NCBI GenBank assembly: GCA_946886675.1
Contig: CAMPIZ010000019.1
Span: 1 to 12,173 of the forward strand
From: an uncultured Flavobacterium sp.
Lineage (GTDB): Bacteria > Bacteroidota > Bacteroidia > Flavobacteriales > Flavobacteriaceae
Length of the DNA stretch: 12,173 nt
Direction of reading: 5' to 3'
Shown: one piece after another, positions 7,201-12,173 of the stretch
How positions within the stretch are numbered: the stretch's first letter is position 1
How the letters are laid out: every line of letters begins with the position of its first letter
Made by a program: the position numbers and the translations under genes
Notes under the pieces: model-generated
Told to the model about the DNA's origin: nothing
Database searches by the model: none
The model's input: the letters and a program-made list of their open reading frames with translations, nothing else

Positions 7201-9301
7201 TTATTTTAATTTTACCGTTAGGGTACTTTCCTTTAAAACCCCCGTTTGCTACGAGTTCGAAGTCTATATTAGGATCTTCCATGTTAGCGTTAGCTTCAAA
7301 CTGCCCGTTATTTACTTTACCATCAATTGTAAAGTCTTTGTATACATAGCTGTTATACTCTGCACTAATAAGGTTTGCCTGAATGGCAGCATTTGCGGTT
7401 TCAGGATTTAGCCCTGTTCCTTTCACTTTTGCCTTAAGGCTTACTTTGCCTATAGAGTCATTTGTTATCAGCCTGCCTAAATCAAAATCAGTAATCTCTG
7501 CATCGGCGTCATATCTCTCCGCATTTTTCTTCCTACGGTCAAAAATGGCTTTTATTTTTGCTTTACCATAACTGCTGTTAAGGTTTAGGTTGGTATTAAA
7601 ATTTTGGAGTGTACCTTTAAAATCTGCTTTTAATGCCAGCTTTTCAGGGAGTTTAATATTATCAGGTATAGTACCTGTAGGCACAAACATATTAATATCC
7701 TTAGCGGTAGAGCTAAACTCTCTAATTTTCATATCAAAGTAAGCAGTTTCAACATCCGGAAGGCCGGTAATGCGTCCGATTGCAGCTATAACAGTACGAC
7801 CTACACCTCTTATTTCAAGATTAGGTATGCTAAGATTATTTACTTTTCCTTTTACACGGCTGTTTATAAACATGATACCGTTAGGGTCACTTTTAAACGG
7901 GTTGGTATCTGCCAGTGATGGAACAAAAAGCAATACATCTTTAAAACCAACACGGCTTCCGTTAATATTAGCATCCACATAAAGTTCTCCTATATCTTCG
8001 TTAAGCGATTCAATAGAAGGGTAGGAGACTACAATTTCGTCTTTAAGTAGTGTTTGAGGAGTTTGTATATATAAATCTTTCAGTTCTGCACCTTTAGTCC
8101 CATACTTAAATTCTGTATTCAGTTCCTGTATATCCAGGCCGCTATTTTTGTCCTGCACCGAGAAGGTATTTATATTGCCTGACATATCATCCGGAGCATA
8201 AGCTAAATCTTTGGCTTCCAGATTTAACCCTTTAATATCAAGATGTTTATAATCTATGCCTTCTGTTACCCTTGCATAGTTTTCATCATCAAACTTAAAA
8301 GCTACATTTTTTATATCGGTATTATTAAGCCTGAATTTCCACTGACTTGACTGAACAGCCGCTGTTTCTTCAGGAAGGGTTTCTTTTGCCTGTTTTTCAA
8401 ATTTACCCAGGGCAAGCTGTCCTTTTACGCCGTTAAGCTCAAAATTATCAAGGTCTATAAGCTGTGTTTTAAGGTTAACTTCATTAACCTCTATTTTCAT
8501 TTTTTCAAGCAGGAGCTTCGTATCCAGCCTGCTCTCTTTATTATCATAACCGATATCAAGGTTTGCGATATCAATATTTTTTAATGAAAGTTTAAGGTTT
8601 GGCTGCTTAGAAGCTTCTTCGGCTGCTTTTTGTGTGGTGTTTGCAATTTCGTCTACCATTCCCTGTTCCAACCGCAGTTTGAGCCCGTCAAGATTAATTG
8701 TAGGTATATCAAACTCAAGATTGTCAAGGTCAAACTTCCTGAATCTTGTATCAAAATGATTAAGGTTTGCCTTTATATCATTTTTTGTAGTGGCATCGCT
8801 GTAAGTTACCTTTATACGGTCAAGGTTTACCCGGTTAATTGAAAATGCCATGGGAGCAGAGGTAGTATCCTTTGGTGTATCTGAAGCAAAAGCATCTATA
8901 ATATAGTCGAAATTAAAAACGGAATCTTTATTACGTTTTACATTTGCTGTAATACCCTCAAGGTTTATAGAGTTGATTTCTATCTCGTTACTTAAAAGTT
9001 TAAACAGCCTTATATCTATTGCAAGTTTATCTCCGGCCAGTAGTGTATCGCCTTCACGGCTTTCAAAATAAACCCCTTCCAGTATTACTTTTTTTGGCAG
9101 GCCTATTTCAATACGGTCTATATTTACATCTGTTTTTATTTTCCCTTCTAGGTAGGTTACTGCTTTGTCTTTTACAATATTCTGAAAATAAGGTATTTGC
9201 AGTAATAATACTATAAGAAGAAACAGCCCTATTACAGAGCCCACAATCCAGAGTATAATTTTTATGCCCTTTCGAAAGTATTTTTTTAGCTTAACGTCCA
9301 T
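4196..9301 (-). CDS. tamB: Translocation/assembly module protein TamB (AsmA-like, DUF490)
   Basis: This is a complete 1701-residue protein, longer than the 1259 residues of E. coli TamB but in the range seen in Bacteroidota. It starts at ATG 9301 with a short basic segment (KLKKYFRKG) and one transmembrane helix (about 15-34), which anchors it in the inner membrane with the rest in the periplasm. An AsmA-like N-terminal region and a very long run of short amphipathic beta strands follow, as expected for a beta-taco groove that carries lipids or unfolded outer-membrane proteins across the periplasm. The conserved C-terminal TamB domain lies at about 1230-1650 and includes the GDYLELQGDAQLTGGIDPSG region near 1330 and EPTEATIDITAVYEVEA near 1400. 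The last 47 residues (1655-1701) are almost entirely Glu, Lys and Arg. The gene overlaps tamL by 11 bp and lies 88 bp downstream of the pseudouridine synthase gene on the same strand. Confidence 0.95.
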   Translation of the reverse strand: MDVKLKKYFRKGIKIILWIVGSVIGLFLLIVLLLQIPYFQNIVKDKAVTYLEGKIKTDVNIDRIEIGLPKKVILEGVYFESREGDTLLAGDKLAIDIRLFKLLSNEIEINSINLEGITANVKRNKDSVFNFDYIIDAFASDTPKDTTSAPMAFSINRVNLDRIKVTYSDATTKNDIKANLNHFDTRFRKFDLDNLEFDIPTINLDGLKLRLEQGMVDEIANTTQKAAEEASKQPNLKLSLKNIDIANLDIGYDNKESRLDTKLLLEKMKIEVNEVNLKTQLIDLDNFELNGVKGQLALGKFEKQAKETLPEETAAVQSSQWKFRLNNTDIKNVAFKFDDENYARVTEGIDYKHLDIKGLNLEAKDLAYAPDDMSGNINTFSVQDKNSGLDIQELNTEFKYGTKGAELKDLYIQTPQTLLKDEIVVSYPSIESLNEDIGELYVDANINGSRVGFKDVLLFVPSLADTNPFKSDPNGIMFINSRVKGKVNNLSIPNLEIRGVGRTVIAAIGRITGLPDVETAYFDMKIREFSSTAKDINMFVPTGTIPDNIKLPEKLALKADFKGTLQNFNTNLNLNSSYGKAKIKAIFDRRKKNAERYDADAEITDFDLGRLITNDSIGKVSLKAKVKGTGLNPETANAAIQANLISAEYNSYVYKDFTIDGKVNNGQFEANANMEDPNIDFELVANGGFKGKYPNGKIKINADLIDLNKLNLHAGPFKMRGNVDADITDSNPSNLNGKINLHHFMFVNAKEEIVLDSVNIVAVSTAERDSITLRSQFVDASLVGKYDLTELGPALTKTLSKYYDLNPAKPDTIVPEQQFDFELRVDNDPVISKLVPQITRLEPIQINAGYNSTTDSLSVKGNIPRIVYGANTISGGVININTAKDSLNYSIVIDEVQNDQFILPHTSLTGNIKDNVLNYRLQILDRKEEEHYLLAGELRPKENNTELSLDPEGLKLNYEPWDVAVDNLIRFGKDGIYADNFELSHEGSTIKLQSQSDTPNAPLNVELRDFKIETLTNMIQKEELKMSGTINGEAELRDISTNLVLTSNLDISNFAISKDTVGNIAIKVDNELSNTYRADVEITGNDNQVNLDGTYTSTSKSFDLNLNIAKLNMSSVQAFTFGALKDGDGYFSGDFDITGTTDDPNVTGTMQFNDIAFRVTQLNSYFRNMNDDIRFTERGITFNNFGVEDEENNILQINGDINTTNYREFAFDMDIDAENFRAVNSTAKDNDFYYGTLYFDTSLNVNGTLESPAIDGSLKIDEDTDFTIVLPQSDPGIADREGVVEFVDEDNVALQERLKIEETVNQSDVKGIDVSVAIEIVKEAALNLIIDKGNGDYLELQGDAQLTGGIDPSGKTTLVGRYEFDDGAYRMSFNFLKRKFDIQKGSYILWTGEPTEATIDITAVYEVEAAPIDLLGNELSTASASIRNTYKQKLPFHTILKMKGELLEPELSFDIELPEGNYGVSSSILTNTRSKLAQLREQPSDLNKQVFALLLLNHFIDENPFSSEAGTSTEALARQSVSKILSQQLNNLAGDLISGVELNFDLESTEDYTTGQRENRTDLNVGVSKQLLNDRLKVTVGSSFGLEGPQQVNEETTNIAGDVSLDYQLTKDGRYMVRAYRKDEYQVALQGQVIETGVAFIITMDYNKFRELFHTTEEEKEMKRREKELRENQKRKEKEEEEREAREEREKEAQKKDKNEN

Positions 9302-9335
9302 TTGTCACTCTAAAAGTAGGACATTTTTATAAGGT

Positions 9336-9349
9336 AACTTTTTAAAGTT
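9336..9349. repeat. Short perfect inverted repeat upstream of tamB
   Basis: AACTT and AAGTT arms flank a four-base AT loop in the 88-bp gap between the pseudouridine synthase gene and tamB. The rest of the gap is AT-rich. A TACTTTTA on the minus strand (9318-9311) is one base off the Bacteroidota -7 element, but it lies so close to the tamB ATG that I do not call a promoter. In such AT-rich DNA the repeat may be chance. Confidence 0.2.
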
Positions 9350-9389
9350 TTCCTAAAAAACCTACAAATTAGAAGAACAAGTGTTTCGT

Positions 9390-9962
9390 CTAAACATTAA
9401 ACTCTTTTACGGTCTTAACTTCGCCGGGTTTTAGGTTGCCCAATGCAATATTGCCTATCCTTACACGTACGAGCCTGAGTGTAGGAAAACCAACCGCTGA
9501 TGTCATTTTTCTTACCTGCCGGAATTTCCCCTCGCTAACAGTAATGCTGATCCAGGAAGTGGGGCCATGCCTTTCATCCCTTATTTTTTTACCTCTTTCA
9601 GGTAAATCTGGATGTGCCGTTAATATAGTAGCTTTACAGGGCAGTGTAGTATAACGATTTCCTTTGGGCAACCCTATTTCTACTCCTGCTGCCAGTTTTT
9701 GTAAGGCATCCGGAGTTATTATACCATCAACCTGAGCATAATACTCTTTTTCAACCTTTTTACTGCGCACAATTTCACTCATCATGCCATCGGTTGTAAG
9801 CAGTAATAAACCTTCCGAATCTTCATCAAGCCTGCCAATAGCCATAGTGCCTTCGGGAAAATTATATAATTCACCCAACAGTTTTTTATTTCTTTTAAGA
9901 TTGTATATAAACTGACTTAGGTAGCCAAAGGGTTTGTATATGATAAAATGCTGATGGGGCAT
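9390..9962 (-). CDS. rluE: 23S rRNA pseudouridine synthase, RluE-type (RsuA/RluB/E/F family)
   Basis: This 190-residue enzyme converts a uridine in ribosomal RNA to pseudouridine in the cytoplasm. The family signature GRLDEDSEGLLLLTTDG occupies residues 43-59, with the catalytic aspartate at D46. Further family motifs are KEYYAQVDG (72-80) and the C-terminal KFRQVRKM block (146-153) followed by LRLVRVRIG (162-170) and LKPGE (177-181). There is no N-terminal S4 RNA-binding domain; the protein starts directly with the IIYKPFGYLSQF strand. This fits RluE (E. coli RluE modifies U2457 of 23S rRNA) rather than RsuA, RluB or RluF, which usually carry S4. The assignment to RluE rather than another S4-less member is inference. 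The ATG at 9962 is immediately followed by the conserved N-terminal strand. The gene lies 28 bp downstream of the broken lipoprotein gene and 88 bp upstream of tamB, all on one strand. Confidence 0.9.
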   Translation of the reverse strand: MPHQHFIIYKPFGYLSQFIYNLKRNKKLLGELYNFPEGTMAIGRLDEDSEGLLLLTTDGMMSEIVRSKKVEKEYYAQVDGIITPDALQKLAAGVEIGLPKGNRYTTLPCKATILTAHPDLPERGKKIRDERHGPTSWISITVSEGKFRQVRKMTSAVGFPTLRLVRVRIGNIALGNLKPGEVKTVKEFNV

Positions 9963-9990
9963 AAATAGAGATCGGTTTATTATATGATGG

Positions 9991-10428
9991 TTATTGGCTT
10001 ACATTTTCCCAGGAATTGTCTAATTTTTGTAACTCGGCATATAGGCCTGTTTTGTGTAAAGCGCCATAAAGCACCGCAATTTTTTTGTGAGGGGAATTCA
10101 TTATATTCTTTGCCAGGTTTGTATTTCTATACTCCAAGACAATATACTTCTTGTTTTGCTCGGGTTCTTTTGTGCAGCCATAGTAAGTATTTGGTAGTGT
10201 AGAATAATCACATTCATTCAGTAATACTTCACCATATTTATTTTCATATTCTTCTACCAGCAAATCCATTGGAACATCTACAACTTTACCATTTTTTTCA
10301 GTAATTCCAAATTTTGAATATTTAGGCTGATTAATAAGTCCTCTTTTATTTTTATAATGCATGCCCAAAAGAGTGTTATTGACAGTGTCAAGATATTTTG
10401 AAATATTAATACCTGTTATCTTCCTCAT
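9991..10428 (-). CDS. C-terminal fragment of the broken TraB/GumN-like protein (145 codons)
   Basis: This frame opens with ATG 10428 just after a TAA (10438-10440). It has no signal peptide and would encode a cytoplasmic 145-residue protein if translated alone. Visible motifs are LDTVNNTLLG (13-22), LINQPKYSKFGI (31-42), a YRN motif (100-102) and IAVLYGALHKTGL (117-129), the last resembling the C-terminal GxxH of TraB-like proteins. An automatic annotation would likely call it a separate hypothetical protein. Its ATG falls where an internal methionine of the restored protein would be, so I doubt that it is an independent gene. It lies 28 bp upstream of the pseudouridine synthase gene. Confidence 0.55.
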   Translation of the reverse strand: MRKITGINISKYLDTVNNTLLGMHYKNKRGLINQPKYSKFGITEKNGKVVDVPMDLLVEEYENKYGEVLLNECDYSTLPNTYYGCTKEPEQNKKYIVLEYRNTNLAKNIMNSPHKKIAVLYGALHKTGLYAELQKLDNSWENVSQ

Positions 10429-10491
10429 TTTTAAATTTTATAGTGTCTAATTGCTGTGCAGAAAATTTAAGACTGTCGATACTAACGCTCT

Positions 10492-10737
10492 CTAAGAAAA
10501 AAAATACCCCTCTGAAGCTAAAGAGTCGGAAGTCAAAGCAACATTATCATAAAAATTTTTTGTCCCTATATGTTTCATAGAAATAAAAGCGATTGTCTTA
10601 TCATCGTTCGCATAAGAAGAAACAGCAACATCGTCATCATATACATGTACTGATTTTAAAGCCATATTTAAAGCAATGGACATGCATGATGTTAATGAAA
10701 AGAAAATCAGGAGTGCAGTGAAGGCTTTAATTTTCAT
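10492..10737 (-). CDS. N-terminal lipoprotein fragment of the broken TraB/GumN-like gene (81 codons)
   Basis: The product has a clear lipoprotein signal: MKIK, a hydrophobic stretch, and lipobox LTSC with Cys18 as the lipidation site. A short domain follows with TIAFISMKHIGTKNFYDNV (48-66), which looks like the first strand and the His motif of a TraB-like fold; the usual glycine of GxxH is serine here. The frame then stops right after a homopolymer, with no domain end in sight. If translated it would be a short exported lipoprotein remnant. The ATG at 10737 is supported by the signal peptide. Only 30 bp separate it from the divergent start at 10768. Confidence 0.55.
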   Translation of the reverse strand: MKIKAFTALLIFFSLTSCMSIALNMALKSVHVYDDDVAVSSYANDDKTIAFISMKHIGTKNFYDNVALTSDSLASEGYFFS

Positions 10738-10767
10738 TGTTATAATTTTTCCCTAAAATAGAATTAT

Positions 10768-11181
10768 ATGTTAAGATATAAAAATAATTATTTTGTAAAC
10801 AAAGGATCTGGCAGGATGGAAGAAGGAAAAACCATAATGTGGAGTTTTCCTGAATTTGAAGGAGAATTTCCTATTGTGGTAGAGAAAATAAGCCAGAATA
10901 GATTTATCTCCTTTTATTGGGGAGATAAAGAAGATGATATTGATACTGCCGGATCAAAAAAGTTGTTGGTAGAAATTACACTCGATAATTATAATAACGA
11001 TACAGTTGTAATAGTTACCGAGAAAGGTATGGAAAATAATGAGAAAGGAATAAGCTGGCTGAAAGGGAATACAGAGGGTTGGGCTAATTTTCTGGCCTGT
11101 CTTAAGGCATGGCAGGAATATAGTGTACAGCTAAGAAAAGGAGCTTTTAATTTTAGATTCGACAGTAATTATGAGTACTAA
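10768..11181 (+). CDS. SRPBCC/AHSA1-like (START-like) protein, probably internally deleted
   Basis: The 137-residue product matches the second and larger part of a flavobacterial START-like SRPBCC protein: GSGRMEEGKTIMWSFPEF (13-30), a beta-rich middle, a VVIVTEKGM strand (80-88), and the C-terminal helix region NTEGWANFLACLKAW (101-115) ending in LRKGAF (122-127). These proteins form a hydrophobic cavity for small molecules or act as co-chaperone-like factors; the ligand is unknown. The usual length is about 155-165 residues. Here the typical start MxRYxN is present (MLRYKN), but the ASxxxVxxxLT...W/Y helix segment normally found after about residue 10 is absent, and the sequence jumps to the YFVNKGSG region. 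A TAG lies three codons upstream of the ATG (10759-10761), so no longer start exists. The stop overlaps the next gene by 11 bp, so it heads the operon. Function is uncertain given the missing part. Confidence 0.75.
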   Translation: MLRYKNNYFVNKGSGRMEEGKTIMWSFPEFEGEFPIVVEKISQNRFISFYWGDKEDDIDTAGSKKLLVEITLDNYNNDTVVIVTEKGMENNEKGISWLKGNTEGWANFLACLKAWQEYSVQLRKGAFNFRFDSNYEY

Positions 11182-11542
11182 TATTCAATTTAAAGGAGGG
11201 GTTAATATTGCTATTAAGCTTCCAAAAAGTAAGTATGATGAAACTGTGGCTTTTTACAGGGATATCCTTAAGCTGGATGTAAAAGAGAGGCCTATTGATA
11301 ATCCAACTGTATCACGTACACACGAAGTTAAATTTGGAGGTAATACAGTATGGCTGGATTGTGTTGATAATTATACACACTCAGAAACATGGCTGGAATT
11401 GCGTACGCCCAATGTTGAAGCTGCAGCAAAATATTTAAAAGAAAACGGTGTAAATACCTGTGACGAACTCGAGCAGATACCTGAAAATATGCATTGGATT
11501 ACAGATCCTTCCGGTACTGTTTTTATTCTGGGTAGTGAATAA
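11171..11542 (+). CDS. VOC-family (glyoxalase/bleomycin-resistance fold) protein
   Basis: This 123-residue protein has the single-domain vicinal oxygen chelate layout of two beta-alpha-beta-beta-beta modules. The first module contains GGVNIAIKLP (9-18), ETVAFYRDILKLDV (24-37) and the strand TVWLDCV (59-65). The second contains TWLELRTPNVEAAAKYLKEN (73-92) and the closing MHWITDPSGTVFIL (107-120), the usual DPxG end of the fold. Members include glyoxalase I, dioxygenases and drug-binding resistance proteins, so the activity cannot be named. The first strand lacks the common metal-binding His, which argues against a classic glyoxalase I; the only candidate ligands I see are H51, E76 and H108. 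The ATG at 11171 lies inside the end of the SRPBCC gene (11-bp overlap), and the ArsR gene follows after 8 bp, so all are probably co-transcribed. Confidence 0.85.
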   Translation: MSTNIQFKGGVNIAIKLPKSKYDETVAFYRDILKLDVKERPIDNPTVSRTHEVKFGGNTVWLDCVDNYTHSETWLELRTPNVEAAAKYLKENGVNTCDELEQIPENMHWITDPSGTVFILGSE

Positions 11543-11550
11543 GTTTTATT

Positions 11551-11859
11551 ATGAGAAGAGATGTTTATCAGGCAATTGCCGATCCTACCAGAAGGGAAAT
11601 AATAAATCTGCTGGCAAATCGTGAACTTAATCTGAATGCTGTTGCAGATAATTTTGAAATAAGCCGCCCGGCTATTTCAAAACATATAAAGATACTTGCA
11701 GAATGCGGACTTGTAGTTGTAAAACAAAAGGGTAGGGAACGCTATTGTCGTGCAGAGTTAAGCAGATTAAAAGAAGTGGCCGAATGGGCTAACCGATATA
11801 AAAAATTCTGGAATAATAAACTTGATGCCTTAGGTGATTTTCTGGATACCGAAATATAA
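11551..11859 (+). CDS. ArsR-family winged-helix transcriptional repressor (SdpR-like)
   Basis: The 102-residue product is a small winged-helix DNA-binding protein. It begins with the typical VYQAIADPTRREIINLLA helix (5-22), followed by the helix-turn-helix (about 28-49, recognition helix ISRPAISKHIKIL at 37-49) and the wing (VVVKQKGRERYCRAE, 55-69). The metal-binding ELCVCDL motif of arsenic and cadmium sensors is replaced by ELNLNAV, so this is not a metal sensor of that type. The C-terminal WANRYKKFWNNKLDAL (79-94) is typical of the ArsR regulators encoded next to AHSA1/SRPBCC genes, as here. It lies 8 bp after the VOC gene and 16 bp before the second SRPBCC gene. Such regulators usually repress their own operon; the operator is not identifiable from this sequence. 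Confidence 0.92.
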   Translation: MRRDVYQAIADPTRREIINLLANRELNLNAVADNFEISRPAISKHIKILAECGLVVVKQKGRERYCRAELSRLKEVAEWANRYKKFWNNKLDALGDFLDTEI

Positions 11860-11875
11860 ACAGATATAGTAATTT

Positions 11876-12173
11876 ATGAAAAATGATCAATCAATTAAAA
11901 GTGCAGGTACTGTTGTTTTAGAAAGAACATACAATGCTCCTGCAGAAAGTGTATGGGCAGCCCTTACCGATGTGAATAAACTGAGAAAATGGTATTTTAA
12001 CCTGAGTGGTTTTGAACCCAGAGTAGGATATAAGTTTGAATTTACAGGTGAATCAGATTGTGCTGAATATATTCACCTTTCCGAAGTAACAGAGGTTATA
12101 GATAGAAGAAAACTTACTTATAGCTGGAGTTATAAAGGGTATGAAGGTAGGTCTTATGTAACTTGGGAGTTAT
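11876..12173 (+). CDS. SRPBCC/AHSA1 domain protein, 3' end outside the window
   Basis: The first 99 codons of this gene are present and the frame is still open at the window end. After about 12 residues comes the AHSA1 signature: VVLERTYNAPAESVWAAL (13-30), then LRKWYFN (36-42), followed by beta strands such as GYKFEFTGE and KLTYSWSYKG. The family is about 140-160 residues long, so roughly a third is missing. It forms a START-like cavity and is related to the C-terminal domain of the Hsp90 activator Aha1; in bacteria the ligands are mostly unknown. It follows the ArsR gene by 16 bp, the standard ArsR-AHSA1 pairing. Unlike the first SRPBCC protein of this operon, its N-terminal helix segment is intact. 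Confidence 0.88.
   Translation, partial: MKNDQSIKSAGTVVLERTYNAPAESVWAALTDVNKLRKWYFNLSGFEPRVGYKFEFTGESDCAEYIHLSEVTEVIDRRKLTYSWSYKGYEGRSYVTWEL

Larger units (their letters stand above)
9991..10737 (-). pseudogene. Broken TraB/GumN-like lipoprotein gene with two homopolymer frameshifts
   Basis: Two same-strand open frames here look like the two halves of one gene. The upstream half ends in EGYFF followed by a stop at 10492-10494, straight after a run of eight T on the coding strand (A8 at 10497-10504). Adding one T there opens a stop-free path through 10493-10434, encoding FFFLESVSIDSLKF and then AQQLDTIKFK. Removing one A from the A5 run (T5 at 10428-10432) then joins this path to MRKITGI, the start of the downstream half. 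The restored protein would have about 248 residues: lipobox LTSC (cysteine 18), a MKHIG motif (54-58), a glutamate in FLES (E83), an EYRN motif (202-205) and a second GxxH, GALH (225-228). This pattern of two His motifs plus Glu resembles the TraB/GumN (ChaN/EreA-like) fold; that family call is from memory of motif style and is moderate. An assembly error is possible. Confidence 0.7.

Noticed and set aside
6990..7411. Open frames of 112-119 codons on the plus strand inside tamB.
   Set aside because: They are antisense shadows of a well-supported tamB coding frame, have no recognisable domains, and similar shadows occur throughout the gene.
9302..9389. Promoter or terminator between the pseudouridine synthase gene and tamB.
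   Set aside because: Only partial matches to the Bacteroidota -7 element and weak AT-rich hairpins are seen; neither is placed convincingly.
11191..11200. Strong Shine-Dalgarno-like AAAGGAGGGG near the start of the VOC gene.
   Set aside because: It lies inside the coding region, encodes the K-G-G of the first strand of the fold, and is not followed by a usable start codon. Bacteroidota rarely use such sites.

Overview
The window looks like a chromosomal piece from a member of the Bacteroidota, most likely a Flavobacteriaceae (Flavobacterium-like). The reasons are AT-rich DNA, start codons without convincing Shine-Dalgarno sequences, a Bacteroidota-type TamL lipoprotein paired with TamB, and several proteins whose sequence style is typical of flavobacteria. 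No tRNA, rRNA, CRISPR array, insertion sequence or phage gene is visible.

Layout. (1) 83-1354 (+): a complete type II NADH:quinone oxidoreductase (NDH-2), a peripheral membrane respiratory flavoprotein. (2) 1351-9962 (-): a run of same-strand genes, in transcription order an RluE-type 23S rRNA pseudouridine synthase, the very large TamB (1701 aa), the Omp85 lipoprotein TamL whose start overlaps the tamB end, and a small two-pass membrane protein of unknown function. The last one meets NDH-2 tail to tail with a 4-bp overlap of the two stop codons. (3) 9991-10737 (-): what reads as a broken gene for a TraB/GumN-like lipoprotein. It survives as two open frames (81 and 145 codons) that can be rejoined into one protein of about 248 residues by correcting two opposite one-base shifts in homopolymers. 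(4) 10768-12173 (+): a tight operon of an SRPBCC (AHSA1-like) protein that seems to lack its first helical segment, a VOC-fold protein, an ArsR-type repressor, and a second SRPBCC/AHSA1 protein cut by the window end.

How the genes work together. TamB (inner-membrane anchored, spanning the periplasm) and TamL (outer membrane) form the Bacteroidota version of the translocation and assembly module, which acts in outer-membrane biogenesis. Their 11-bp overlap suggests translational coupling. The ArsR-SRPBCC pairing is a common autoregulated arrangement; here it is extended upstream by a VOC protein and another SRPBCC protein. The pseudogene and the shortened SRPBCC gene lie head to head, only 30 bp apart, and together look like a small zone of gene decay in otherwise intact sequence.

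I found no clear new multi-gene system. The observations most worth checking are the doubly frameshifted lipoprotein gene, the internal deletion in the first SRPBCC protein, and the long charged tail of TamB.
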